Assembly: GCF_015714725.1 (NCBI RefSeq)
Contig: NZ_WBKM01000352.1
Span: 1-44,645, forward strand
Direction of reading: 5' to 3'
Source of the DNA: Nostoc sp. WHI
Lineage (GTDB): Bacteria > Cyanobacteriota > Cyanobacteriia > Cyanobacteriales > Nostocaceae
DNA length: 44,645 nucleotides
Numbering within the stretch: position 1 is the stretch's first letter; the number at the start of each line of letters is the position of its first letter. The position numbers and the translations under genes are program-made. The notes under the pieces are model-generated. The model had not been told where the DNA came from and did not search any database. It saw only the letters and a program-made list of their open reading frames with translations. Shown here piece after piece: positions 1 to 8,675 of this stretch.

Positions 1-5
1 TGCGA

Positions 6-39
6 ATGGGCGAAAAAGCGAATTGCGAATTGCGAATTG
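6..39. repeat. Short tandem heptamer repeat (AATTGCG type)
   Basis: Three AATTGCG-type units follow a GGGCGAAAAAGCG lead-in. The 27 bases at 6-32 recur exactly at 19217-19243, and the heptamer alone recurs at 17847-17878. Such short tandemly repeated sequences are common between genes in Nostocales. Here it lies just downstream of the response regulator stop codon. Confidence 0.85.
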
Positions 40-49
40 GTATAAGTAG

Positions 50-703
50 CTAACCTACTTTCAGGTAATCTTGTTCGATGTATCCAAGTTTACTAGCTTC
101 AATCAGAGCATTGACGCGATCCTTGACATCTAACTTAGCAAAAATCTTGTTAATATGGCCTTTAACGGTACTTTCAGTAATAAATAACCGCTCGGCAATC
201 AGCTTATTAGAAGAACCATCTGCCATCAAAGAGATAATTTGCATTTCAGTGGCACTAAGATGATCTTGGTAAGTCTTCCCCTTAATTTTCTGCTGGAATA
301 AAAAATTATGTCGGCTAATATCAGGGTCAAAAAAAGACTTGCTATCGTAGAAGGTGGTTTTAATTGCTTCTAAAATTAGGGGAACATTATTCTTCTTGAG
401 AATATAAGAATCAGCGCCAGCATTTAAAGCTGATTGAACAGTGCCTTGAGAAGAATGAGAAGAAAGAACAACAACTTTTGTCTTGCTATTGAGTTTGACC
501 TCTTTAATCACTTCTAGCCCAGATATGTCAGGTAAACCAATATCCACCAAAATGACATCGGGATTTAATTCCTTAACTAAATTAATCCCTTCAATACCAG
601 TACGAGCAACGCCGACCATTTCCATATCTGGTTGTTGATTGATCGCAGTAGTGATCCCCAACCTAATGAGTTCTTCATCCTCAATGAGCGTTAATCGAAT
701 CAT
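50..703 (-). CDS. NarL/FixJ-type two-component response regulator
   Basis: A 217-residue DNA-binding response regulator. The receiver domain covers about residues 1-120, with acidic residues E8-D9, the probable phospho-acceptor D54 in the segment VILVDIGLPD, a switch Ser in VVLSS and the conserved Lys in YILKKN. A LuxR-type helix-turn-helix follows at about 148-210 (LSATEMQIISLMADG, then KLIAERLFITESTVKGHINKIFAKL). Phosphorylation would be expected to change dimerisation and promoter binding. It is transcribed away from the histidine kinase gene at 958, with 254 bp between them, so the two plausibly form a divergent two-component pair; the pairing is inferred from position only. A TATAAT hexamer lies at 715-720 on the coding strand. 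Target genes are unknown. Confidence 0.93.
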   Translation of the reverse strand: MIRLTLIEDEELIRLGITTAINQQPDMEMVGVARTGIEGINLVKELNPDVILVDIGLPDISGLEVIKEVKLNSKTKVVVLSSHSSQGTVQSALNAGADSYILKKNNVPLILEAIKTTFYDSKSFFDPDISRHNFLFQQKIKGKTYQDHLSATEMQIISLMADGSSNKLIAERLFITESTVKGHINKIFAKLDVKDRVNALIEASKLGYIEQDYLKVG

Positions 704-957
704 AAATCACTTCGATTATAAGATGACTCAATATTTATAACATAGTTATTGGTGTTAAACCTTTTACTTTTTATATCTGTAATATAAAATATAAGTAAGA
801 AATAATCTTTCCAGATAAATGAAAGAAAGTTTAGTACTAAAGCTTGATTGGATATTTTTTTAGAACTAAAATAAAAACATTCTCAAATCTTGTAGACCTA
901 ATTAGCATTTATTCATAAAAGTAGCCAAAATCACCATCTGTCATTGGAAACATAGTT

Positions 958-1713
958 ATGCAACAGGAAGTTTTAAGCATATTAGGTTTGTTACACGATG
1001 TTTCAAATAACTATCAAGGAGCATCGTTAGTTTTGAATCAGATAATTGATGGTGCTTATGGACAGTCTTTAGAAGAGATCAAACCTTTGCTGATAGCTTT
1101 ACAACAAACGAATGAGCGAGGGGTGAGTTTGATTCAATCTAAAAGAACTGCTTTTTTTGAACTAAATCCAGTGACAGTGGAGCAGTTTGATATGTTAAGT
1201 TTTTTACAAACAATTTATTCTCGATTTAAACCAATAGCGCAGTATCATTCCTTGAATCTCCACTATGAAACTCAATCATCGTACAAGCATGGAACGCAAG
1301 TATGGGGTGACAGCATCAGTATTGACAGAATGCTGTGTAATCTGGTGACAAATGCTATTAAGTACACTCTTACCGGAGATATCTTTTTAAGGCTGCTCAA
1401 TCAAGAAGATGATTTAGCTATCGAGATTGAAGATACCGGCTGTGGGATTGCCGTCGAACAAATTTCCAATATATTTATCCCATTATGGCGAGCGCCAAAT
1501 AGCAATTTATTACATCAATCAGGGATGGGACTAGGACTGTACATCGCCTTATGTGTGGCTCATGCTCATGGTTTGAGGATAAGCGTAAACTCGGTAGTTA
1601 GACAAGGAACCAAATTCACCATTATATTTCCTTACAAAGATGACGGGATCTATGGGGTTGATGGTAGGATGTTGCCCAAGTCGCAGAGGTTACAAGATGC
1701 GTTACCTATATGA
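958..1713 (+). CDS. Soluble sensor histidine kinase
   Basis: A 251-residue histidine kinase with no sensor or membrane domain. The dimerisation/phosphotransfer helix is at the N-terminus, with the likely phospho-acceptor H13 in LLHDVSN. The residues after the His differ from the usual DLRTP, but the following segment (LNQIIDGAYG) fits DHp domains of cyanobacterial kinases. The ATPase domain shows the N box (LCNLVTNAIKYT), G1 box (IEDTGCGI) and G2 box (GMGLGLYIA). The input must come from another protein. The next gene, a two-helix membrane protein, overlaps its 3' end by 17 bases and could supply membrane attachment or sensing. The partner is probably the regulator encoded divergently upstream. 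Confidence 0.9.
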   Translation: MQQEVLSILGLLHDVSNNYQGASLVLNQIIDGAYGQSLEEIKPLLIALQQTNERGVSLIQSKRTAFFELNPVTVEQFDMLSFLQTIYSRFKPIAQYHSLNLHYETQSSYKHGTQVWGDSISIDRMLCNLVTNAIKYTLTGDIFLRLLNQEDDLAIEIEDTGCGIAVEQISNIFIPLWRAPNSNLLHQSGMGLGLYIALCVAHAHGLRISVNSVVRQGTKFTIIFPYKDDGIYGVDGRMLPKSQRLQDALPI

Positions 1714-1939
1714 TGTGAAACTTTGGGACAGGATTGAAACAGGAGTGGAATTTCTAATTTTTGTGGCTTTGATGATTGCCGCTATCATCAAACTGGGCCA
1801 CAGCGATTTTCTACAAGCAATGTTTTACATAGTATTAGCTGTCATCATCTCACCCTGGTCACAATTCGAGCGGCTGACTAAGCGATATGTCTTAGTAAGT
1901 GCGTACATTCTTGGGTTGTTTGTCGGGTATTTTAGTTAG
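1697..1939 (+). CDS. Small two-helix membrane protein
   Basis: An 80-residue protein read in another frame from the kinase it overlaps. The ATG at 1697 is preferred over an in-frame ATG at 1640, which would lie deep inside the kinase gene and add a non-membrane, cysteine-rich leader. Hydrophobic helices span roughly residues 12-32 (VEFLIFVALMIAAIIKL) and 37-55 (LQAMFYIVLAVIISPW), and a third weaker one is at the C-terminus (YVLVSAYILGLFVGY). No family is recognised. The overlap with the kinase gene suggests co-translation, so it may be an accessory membrane partner of the kinase. Its stop codon overlaps that of the convergent 1936-2712 gene. Confidence 0.6.
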   Translation: MRYLYDVKLWDRIETGVEFLIFVALMIAAIIKLGHSDFLQAMFYIVLAVIISPWSQFERLTKRYVLVSAYILGLFVGYFS

Positions 1940-2712
1940 TCTAACTCTGGGCCGTCATGAGAACGCTCGTTTTGTTGTTGCTGTGGCGGTGGCTGTTGCT
2001 GTTGCACTCTTATATCAAAGTTGATCAGCTTTTGTGTTTCTTGTGGTGAAAGGTGATTGTGTATTACTTTGTATTCTTCCTCTTCTTCTACTTTATAAGC
2101 ACTAAAAGCCGATTGATTATCACTTTTACGCCAAACAGTCAGACGCTGCATACCTTCTCTCATCAACAAATTTAATCGATAAGCCATGCCTTCATAGACT
2201 CGACCGCCAATAGTATCTTGTCCTTTTGTAACTACAATATTCATTAGTGCAGGAATGAGAGACTTTTTAGCAACCTCATCATTTTCACTCTCAACCGATT
2301 TTGACTGTTGGCTGTCAACAAAAGGCAGTTTGCGCCCTTTAGTTTCTAATATCTGCTGCAAGAATGTCTTTTTCTTTTCATTGATCAAATCTTCAACTCT
2401 TGTTGAGTTATCTATATCAGGTGTTTCCTCGGATTTATTTAAACCAAATTTTTGAGCGTACTCTTGGTAGTATTTTTCCTTAAGGGATTGCCTGTAATCT
2501 TCAGTACTTTGAGCATTTTGGGACACAGATAAAGTATTTCTCACCTCACCAATAATATTTTCGCGCTGTGTGGGGTCTAGTGCGGGGGTTATTGACGGTG
2601 AAGGTGGGTGTTTCTCCATCATCAGCGCCAGTCTGTAGGCCATTTGGTTGTCAGAAAAGCCACTGTTGCGGTTGATGATAGTAATGGTTTCGGACAGTGA
2701 GCTAGATTGCAT
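1936..2712 (-). CDS. Unknown protein at the 3' end of the transfer operon
   Basis: A 258-residue hydrophilic protein with no recognised domain. The N-terminal part is predicted soluble, the middle (about residues 75-125) is rich in Lys and Glu (YYQEYAQKFGLNKSEE, LINEKKKTFLQQIL), and the C-terminus is a Gln/Pro-rich low-complexity tail (QQQQPPPQQQQ) ending in an acidic stretch. No signal peptide or membrane helix is visible. It starts 22 bp after the stop of the 1207-residue DUF3854 gene and is the last gene of the long minus-strand operon. A role as a cytoplasmic DNA-processing or transfer accessory protein is possible from position only. Confidence 0.6.
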   Translation of the reverse strand: MQSSSLSETITIINRNSGFSDNQMAYRLALMMEKHPPSPSITPALDPTQRENIIGEVRNTLSVSQNAQSTEDYRQSLKEKYYQEYAQKFGLNKSEETPDIDNSTRVEDLINEKKKTFLQQILETKGRKLPFVDSQQSKSVESENDEVAKKSLIPALMNIVVTKGQDTIGGRVYEGMAYRLNLLMREGMQRLTVWRKSDNQSAFSAYKVEEEEEYKVIHNHLSPQETQKLINFDIRVQQQQPPPQQQQNERSHDGPELD

Positions 2713-2734
2713 AAGTGTAATTGACTATTGTTCA

Positions 2735-5700
2735 TTACAATTCTAATTCTTGTGAATTAGTAGTACGTTGTTGTGGAGTGTGAGATTTTTGGGAATGTAC
2801 TTCAACCTTGGGCGTATAGGTATTGTTAATAATCTGGCTACGAGTATTGAGCAAATCCTGAATAACATCACTCAAAGGAGGAAGTGAGATATTCGTTTGC
2901 CCTTTGTTGCGCTGCATGACTTGACTTTGAAGTAGAATTTTATGGTAAAGTTCACGTTGCTCCCCAATAGTCAGTTTGCCAGTTTTTGAAAGTTTTTCTC
3001 GTAAAGGGTTGTTGTACTGATTGGCAACACTAGACCAAGTTTTATTAGTTTCTAAACCGTGCCAATGAGAGGCGATGTCAGGGTGAAGAGGCATGGGTGT
3101 ATCACGCTTCGGGTCAGAAGAAAACTGTGGCTGTGCTTCTGTAAGAACCTGCGATCGCAAATCATTAACAAGATAAGCTAATGGTGGAAGCACAATATCA
3201 GTACGCCGAAAGTGATTGATTTCACTCCAAGCTTGATTTTGAATCTGCTGGTAAAGTTCACGCTGTTCACCAACAGTTAATTTTCCAGTTTGTTGAATTT
3301 TAGATTGAAATTCTAAATGTCCTTGCGCTACAGTCTCATTCCAAGAACCATCTTTTTCTAACTGCTCCCAATACTGTTTCAAAACTGGATGTAGTGGTAG
3401 CAAAACTTTATCTAAGTTAGAAGAAAAATTGGGTCGTTTTGCTGGTTGTGATGGTGTTGTGCTGTTAGGTGTTGGTGTAGTTGAGTGTGATACAGCGTTC
3501 TGTTGTTTTGGAGAATTAGAGCTTGCTTCTTGTGAGTGTGATTGTGTCTTGCGATCTGGTACGTTGGGCGTAGATTGATTAGATTGGTGTAACTGATCAT
3601 CGTCTAAATTACGGGTAATTTCGGGATGAACGGGCAAGTCGATGTCACGGGTGTCTGTCGGGTTGCCAAATAATGCTTTGTAATTAATATGCAGTTTTTG
3701 AGCCAACAGTCTTAACTTCTCCAAATCAGCTTCGGTGATAGCCATCGCTTGGACTTGATGAGTCATCCCAGTTTCAGTTTTCTCAAACTGAAAGCGAACA
3801 GCTTCCCGATTTGTACCATTGTGTTCAGTTTTGAGTAATTGCAGAGTAGATGTATTGTCACTGGTTTGCCGAAAAAGAATCCGGTAATTGCCCAAGGTTA
3901 AATCGTCTTTCTCGAAGCTAGTAATACTTTGTGTGAGTATTTTTAATACCTCGTTTTCTTTGAAACTTTCTAAAATATTGTGTGTGCCTTTAGGAGAGAC
4001 TGAACCAACGACAGAAGCTATTTTGCGAGGGTCTTCATCAACAGAGGGCAATTCTTTACCAGCTTTCAGGTAGTCAGCCACTAACAAAAACTCCTGCCTT
4101 TCAATAGGCAGAATGTTAATTTGTTTTTCTATCCAAATTTTTGGCTCATCCTCTATTTCTGTGTAAGAAAGTTTAATATTGCCTACGTGTCCCCATTTAT
4201 CAGCTTGAAAAGTCATTAACTCTACATCATCATGACGACGATAGATACTGTATTTATCAGCACCATGATTCTTAATTACAAAAGCATCAGCATGGTAGAT
4301 TTTGCCACTGGTCTGCTGTTGTTCATCTTTAGCCTCAACACCATATTTTTTTAACAAAGTATAAGCAGCAAAAGCTATTTGTTTATTCTCACTACCTTCT
4401 AGGCGCTTTCTAAAAAAATTAGACTCATAAAGCGTAACATTTTCTTTTTTAGCCCAAGAAGAACTAATTACAGGAGTTTCAGGTACTTGGGCTGGCTCCG
4501 GGGCAACATCTATATGAATAATGTCTGAATCATTAACTTTTATATCTATAATTTGTGAACCAAGGTCAATAGATGGTTGACGACGATTCTTGTGAAATAG
4601 ATTTATGTTTGCTTCTAATTCGGGAGCATCTGTCACAGTAGAGTTTCCTTTTTGTTGAGCAATTGTTTTGACTGTGCCATCTTTGAGCTTGATAGTAAAA
4701 CGTAAACTATCAAGTTGATTTTGATGCCATGACTCTAGAGCTATAGCCCCGGCAGATAGCTTTTCAAAACTTTTTCCTCCCTGTGCCACTATAAAATCAT
4801 CTACACCCTTATCCGGCCCTGGCAGCGTTACTACTTTAACGACAGCACCAAATTCTTGTAATAAGCTTCCTGTCTTCCAAATATCTCTTTGGATATTGAG
4901 CTTAGTTTCAGGCTTAGTTTCATAATCAAAGCAGATTTTGATTTCTCTACTCTTAGTAGCGAAAACAGCCAACTCATCAGCCAGATAGGAATCACCAATT
5001 TTCTTGCCCCACTCGTTTTTAGGTGAGCGATAGCCGGAGGAAATTCCCGGTAGCCCGATGGCAGCATGACCCTGGCTTAACAGACTAGCCGCCTTCTTTG
5101 CCCCCTCTGTAATGACAAGTGGGATATTGTGTTTATACACACAATACCAAAAACCACTCTTGCGATCGCTATCGGTGGGGTTTACTCCAGCTTTTGAGTA
5201 AATATTTTGGGCAATCACGAGCGGAACATCTAGTAAGAAAATACTCAAATCAACTGATGGTGGATGCTCATATTTGATGAACTTGCCTTCAACCACAACA
5301 GTGAACCCATCTTTTTTTACGGTTTTTGGTCTGGGGCGATTTGGCTTATAACATCCCCATTCTTTAACTTGAGGTTGCTCACCAGGGGTAAGATTAGCAA
5401 ATGTGCGCGGATCTACTCCTGAATTACACCACCAACCACCCGCATCTAAGTTGGAATAGAGTTCTAAAAGCCTAATGGACAGGCTACCTGTATTTGTACG
5501 TGAGAGTTTATCGCTGATCATGAGCCGTTCCCAAGCTTCATGTTCGCCACCGACATAGCTAAAATGAAGACTAGAGAAGTTGAGATGTGCAATCTCTCCT
5601 GAGATGGCGCTGCCTACTACGAGTTCGTGCCAATGTTGCAGATCAATATGTTCTGGGTGATGAGGGATATGTTGAGTATTTTGTGGCTCAAGTTTTTCAC

Positions 5701-6358
5701 TACTGATTGGGATTTTCTGGTCGCTAATCAACTCTACTGTTAAATGCTCATCGCCAATTTCATGAAAATTAGTCACTTCACTCTGCTCATAGTCTTCATG
5801 AATGTCATTCGTTTGCACAACATCTTCTTCTAAAATGGAGGAATTATCTACAATCCCCGCAAATGACATATCTTTGATTTCACTTGCATCTGTGACGTAA
5901 TCATTTCTGTTTGTAAAATATTGATATTCCAGAGTATTATTGCTTTCAACTTGTATACTTAAAAAGTCAACGACTGTACCCGAAGGAGGAAGGTTTTTGG
6001 GAAAATTCGGGTTGGGTAAAACTGGAGGTAAATCAGGATCAGGAGGGAAATTCGGTGGTGTTATATCATTATTACCGGGGAGAAGTTTAGGCAATAAATA
6101 TGCCATCATCTCTTCTACTTGTTCTATTTCCTCATCTGTTACACCTTCAAAGTTACCTTTAGACCATTTCCAACCACCATCCTCATCAGGAGTAAGGAAA
6201 TAAGTTTCTTCTCCTATTTGAATTCGACATTTTAAATCAATAGCTGATTCTATTGATTTATAAATAAACTCTCCTAAAGTATAAATAAAAGCTCTAATAA
6301 AATGCTGACTAGCTCTAGCGTAAGCGGAAGTGAGTTGCAAATGTCGTTCATCAAACAT
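2735..6358 (-). CDS. DUF3854 (Toprim/primase-like) protein of the conjugation operon
   Basis: A large 1207-residue protein. The core at about residues 236-530 resembles the N-terminal half of the CyRepA-like protein at 24505-28032: both have an xHELxxGSAI segment, then PLVITEGAKKAASLL (residues 413-427), an acidic CFDYET segment, and LPGPDKGVDDFIV. This is the DUF3854 domain, thought to be Toprim-like, but here no helicase motor follows. The first 235 residues are specific to this protein, with a Pro-rich linker (residues 101-126). Residues about 990-1180 hold two tandem copies of an 85-90-residue module sharing LHPxxxxxW and TGKLTxGEQRELY. It may act as a plasmid primase or DNA-processing factor delivered or used during transfer, as primases are in some conjugative systems. 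That role is inferred. Confidence 0.75.
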   Translation of the reverse strand: MFDERHLQLTSAYARASQHFIRAFIYTLGEFIYKSIESAIDLKCRIQIGEETYFLTPDEDGGWKWSKGNFEGVTDEEIEQVEEMMAYLLPKLLPGNNDITPPNFPPDPDLPPVLPNPNFPKNLPPSGTVVDFLSIQVESNNTLEYQYFTNRNDYVTDASEIKDMSFAGIVDNSSILEEDVVQTNDIHEDYEQSEVTNFHEIGDEHLTVELISDQKIPISSEKLEPQNTQHIPHHPEHIDLQHWHELVVGSAISGEIAHLNFSSLHFSYVGGEHEAWERLMISDKLSRTNTGSLSIRLLELYSNLDAGGWWCNSGVDPRTFANLTPGEQPQVKEWGCYKPNRPRPKTVKKDGFTVVVEGKFIKYEHPPSVDLSIFLLDVPLVIAQNIYSKAGVNPTDSDRKSGFWYCVYKHNIPLVITEGAKKAASLLSQGHAAIGLPGISSGYRSPKNEWGKKIGDSYLADELAVFATKSREIKICFDYETKPETKLNIQRDIWKTGSLLQEFGAVVKVVTLPGPDKGVDDFIVAQGGKSFEKLSAGAIALESWHQNQLDSLRFTIKLKDGTVKTIAQQKGNSTVTDAPELEANINLFHKNRRQPSIDLGSQIIDIKVNDSDIIHIDVAPEPAQVPETPVISSSWAKKENVTLYESNFFRKRLEGSENKQIAFAAYTLLKKYGVEAKDEQQQTSGKIYHADAFVIKNHGADKYSIYRRHDDVELMTFQADKWGHVGNIKLSYTEIEDEPKIWIEKQINILPIERQEFLLVADYLKAGKELPSVDEDPRKIASVVGSVSPKGTHNILESFKENEVLKILTQSITSFEKDDLTLGNYRILFRQTSDNTSTLQLLKTEHNGTNREAVRFQFEKTETGMTHQVQAMAITEADLEKLRLLAQKLHINYKALFGNPTDTRDIDLPVHPEITRNLDDDQLHQSNQSTPNVPDRKTQSHSQEASSNSPKQQNAVSHSTTPTPNSTTPSQPAKRPNFSSNLDKVLLPLHPVLKQYWEQLEKDGSWNETVAQGHLEFQSKIQQTGKLTVGEQRELYQQIQNQAWSEINHFRRTDIVLPPLAYLVNDLRSQVLTEAQPQFSSDPKRDTPMPLHPDIASHWHGLETNKTWSSVANQYNNPLREKLSKTGKLTIGEQRELYHKILLQSQVMQRNKGQTNISLPPLSDVIQDLLNTRSQIINNTYTPKVEVHSQKSHTPQQRTTNSQELEL

Positions 6359-6405
6359 ATTTTTTGTTAATTATTTATACACTGTGCCTTGTGCTGTACT
6401 TTTGT

Positions 6406-6894
6406 TTAGGAACAACAGTTGCAGCGGATTTGCAAATATTTATTATTAACAGGGTTTTCTAAAATCCGAGAACAAGATTGACGTAAAACCTCATATTGTT
6501 GCCACTTAGCCCCCAAGTATTTGATATCAATGAGCTTACCTTGGGGTGTAACCCGATTAAAAACAATATGAATGTAAACGTTACTTGGATTCATATCAAA
6601 AAAACAAATGTGCTGCAAATCATGCCAGCTAATACCATGAATATATTGATTAACAATTTGAATACATAATTGTTGATTTAGGTTAATATAAATATTTTTC
6701 AAACTGATGACAATATAGATTCCCAAACTCTTAAGTCTTGGTCTAGTTCCAGACAAGGCATTAAAATCATCAATGATTTGAGTTAGAGGAAGATTAATGT
6801 CAATGAAACTACCATTAGCGAGAATATACTGTTGAGATAAAGTTCTAATTAAGTCAAAATTATCAATCTTCAATTCTTCAATAGTCATTTTCAT
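6406..6894 (-). CDS. Minimal MOB_P-relaxase-like protein with degenerate HUH motif
   Basis: A 162-residue protein if started at the ATG at 6894, just past the stop of the coupling-protein gene; an in-frame ATG at 6948 would overlap that gene by 50 bases. Its layout follows the nicking domain of MOB_P/PF03432 relaxases: a Tyr in a short helix (Y23 in SQQYILANG), IIDDFNALSGTRPRLKS, a strand YIVISL, an amphipathic helix, and YIHIVFNRVTPQGKLID (residues 107-123). In active relaxases the last block is HxH-I-x-x-N-R. Here the first His is Tyr107, H109 and N113-R114 remain, and the preceding metal-ligand His is Phe. The usual long C-terminal region is absent. It may be an inactive or accessory relaxase homologue. 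The family assignment was made by eye from motif order. Confidence 0.55.
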   Translation of the reverse strand: MKMTIEELKIDNFDLIRTLSQQYILANGSFIDINLPLTQIIDDFNALSGTRPRLKSLGIYIVISLKNIYINLNQQLCIQIVNQYIHGISWHDLQHICFFDMNPSNVYIHIVFNRVTPQGKLIDIKYLGAKWQQYEVLRQSCSRILENPVNNKYLQIRCNCCS

Positions 6895-6898
6895 AATA

Positions 6899-8674
6899 TT
6901 AAAACCCGATATCAGAAGGAACTTGGTCTTGATTAACCATACTGCCAACGTTTTTTGATGTCAGACCGGGATTATTAGAAACAGCTTGAGGATTTTGGGG
7001 AATGGGAAAGCGTAACTCAACTTGCTTAACTCGCAAAGCTAAATCTTGCTGAGAGGGAAATTTCTGTGTACTTTTCCTAGCTAGTAAACTAACAATTCTC
7101 GCCCATTTAAGTTGATTGTATTTCTCAATATTTTTGAGAGTCTGAGAAATTTTAATAGTTTTCAACAGTGGAACTGAACCTTCCTTTTTATTAGCATAAG
7201 TAGGGTTAATGAAAACGCATTTACCAGCAATTAACTTCAGAAATTGAGCCGATTCAAAAAGCTTTCTAGTTTTCTCTTGCTCACTAATACTAGTGCTATT
7301 ATTTTTACTACCAGTAGAACGGCTTTTTTGCTTGTACTTAATCTCTTCATCACCTAAGAAGTTGGAAAACAATTGCGCCGACTCGTTCTCACCAGGATTG
7401 AATATAAACTTAGTGCTGCAAGCACCAAGGATAGCCTTAGCGATATCTTTACCGTAGTTCTTCTCAAGCTGCCCCATATTTTGGAAGCCGATAATACCGC
7501 AGAAGCCCTCAGAACGTGATTCGTTGAGCCACCTATATAAATCAGGTAGGTATATTGAAGGTAATTCGTCCAATGCAACTATTAATGGATCTTTTCGTTT
7601 TTTGGCAATGTTACGGGCGATGGTCATGTGTAAAATGCTGGTCATGAGAGGCCCTACTGCATCTCGGCGCTCTCTATCCAACCCAAAGATAATCATTTGC
7701 TTACCTTTAATTTCTAAAGGTAAAGTCGTCTTTCCAATGAAGCAGCCTAGTGTGTTTTTGGCCATAAAGCGAGTAAACATAATACTGGCAGTTGCAACAA
7801 TGCCTGCAACAGTCTTTTCAGATGCAGCAGAACTGAACAGTTGCCCAAAGGCAATTTTTACCCAAGGATTGAGAGAAGCAGCCATGAGGCGTTTGACCAT
7901 TTGTTCGCTAGAAAGTATCGCGGCGCAAGTCATAACATCTGCGAATTGACCGAACTCTTTAGCTAACATCAATATTGCTTGAGTCAGCTGATCACCGGAC
8001 GGGCCAAAGAACCCATCTTCAGTTGAATTGCCCAGAAGTCGGAAATTCTTATTGATGACGGTTGAAATTTGTCGGGACGATTCGGCATCACTACTATCCC
8101 GGAGAAAATCTAAAGGATTGCAGACTTCAGATTCAGGGAATCCCGGTGCAAAGATGTGAACATCATAGCCCTTGTATTTGGCGTAGGCAGCAACTTTCGC
8201 TTGAGAAGGATACTTAAAGTCATAAACTATACATGGAAAATCCTGATCAATAGCCGAGTAAATCATGGGGTTGATGGCACTGAATGTTTTGCCAGAGCCA
8301 GGAGCGCCGATGACTGCCGTACCTCGTTGCACATCAGGGATATAGAAAGTAGCGCCACCACCTTTTTCCTGATGCTTACCAATGTAAAGTGCAGCACTAT
8401 CACATTGGGGATTGGCAATTTGCAAGATGGCTTTTTTCTGAGCAGTAGCAGTTTCTTTACCACCACCCCAATAACTGGTAGCGATTTTCTTCTTGTTAGA
8501 GTCGCCAAAAAATACCCTCATCAAAATATAAGCACCAAGTAAGGACAAAACTGTTAGTCCATTGGGGGTGAATAATTGGTGAGTGTACTTGCCAATTGCA
8601 TTATCAGGATTTTGTAATTGCTCGAAGCGAAATCCTTGAGGATTAGCGCTATTTATTTTGAAAGATTTGCTCAT
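6899..8674 (-). CDS. virD4: VirD4/TraG-family type IV coupling ATPase
   Basis: A 591-residue coupling protein that would hand the DNA-relaxase complex to the type IV secretion channel at the inner membrane. A membrane helix spans about residues 38-55. Walker A is GAPGSGKT (residues 123-130) and Walker B is LIVALDE (364-370); a TraG/VirD4 C-terminal region follows (GFQNMGQLEKNYG). I start at the ATG at 8674, one base after the preceding stop codon; an in-frame start at 8842 would add 56 residues that only overlap the upstream gene. The protein has one N-terminal helix rather than the usual two. The tail after about residue 500 is hydrophilic. It is co-transcribed with the VirB genes upstream and a relaxase-like gene downstream. 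Confidence 0.92.
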   Translation of the reverse strand: MSKSFKINSANPQGFRFEQLQNPDNAIGKYTHQLFTPNGLTVLSLLGAYILMRVFFGDSNKKKIATSYWGGGKETATAQKKAILQIANPQCDSAALYIGKHQEKGGGATFYIPDVQRGTAVIGAPGSGKTFSAINPMIYSAIDQDFPCIVYDFKYPSQAKVAAYAKYKGYDVHIFAPGFPESEVCNPLDFLRDSSDAESSRQISTVINKNFRLLGNSTEDGFFGPSGDQLTQAILMLAKEFGQFADVMTCAAILSSEQMVKRLMAASLNPWVKIAFGQLFSSAASEKTVAGIVATASIMFTRFMAKNTLGCFIGKTTLPLEIKGKQMIIFGLDRERRDAVGPLMTSILHMTIARNIAKKRKDPLIVALDELPSIYLPDLYRWLNESRSEGFCGIIGFQNMGQLEKNYGKDIAKAILGACSTKFIFNPGENESAQLFSNFLGDEEIKYKQKSRSTGSKNNSTSISEQEKTRKLFESAQFLKLIAGKCVFINPTYANKKEGSVPLLKTIKISQTLKNIEKYNQLKWARIVSLLARKSTQKFPSQQDLALRVKQVELRFPIPQNPQAVSNNPGLTSKNVGSMVNQDQVPSDIGF

Positions 8675-8675
8675 T

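Noticed and set aside
6895..6948. Longer start for the relaxase-like protein
   Set aside because: It would run 50 bases into the coupling-protein gene; the ATG at 6894 lies just past that gene's stop.
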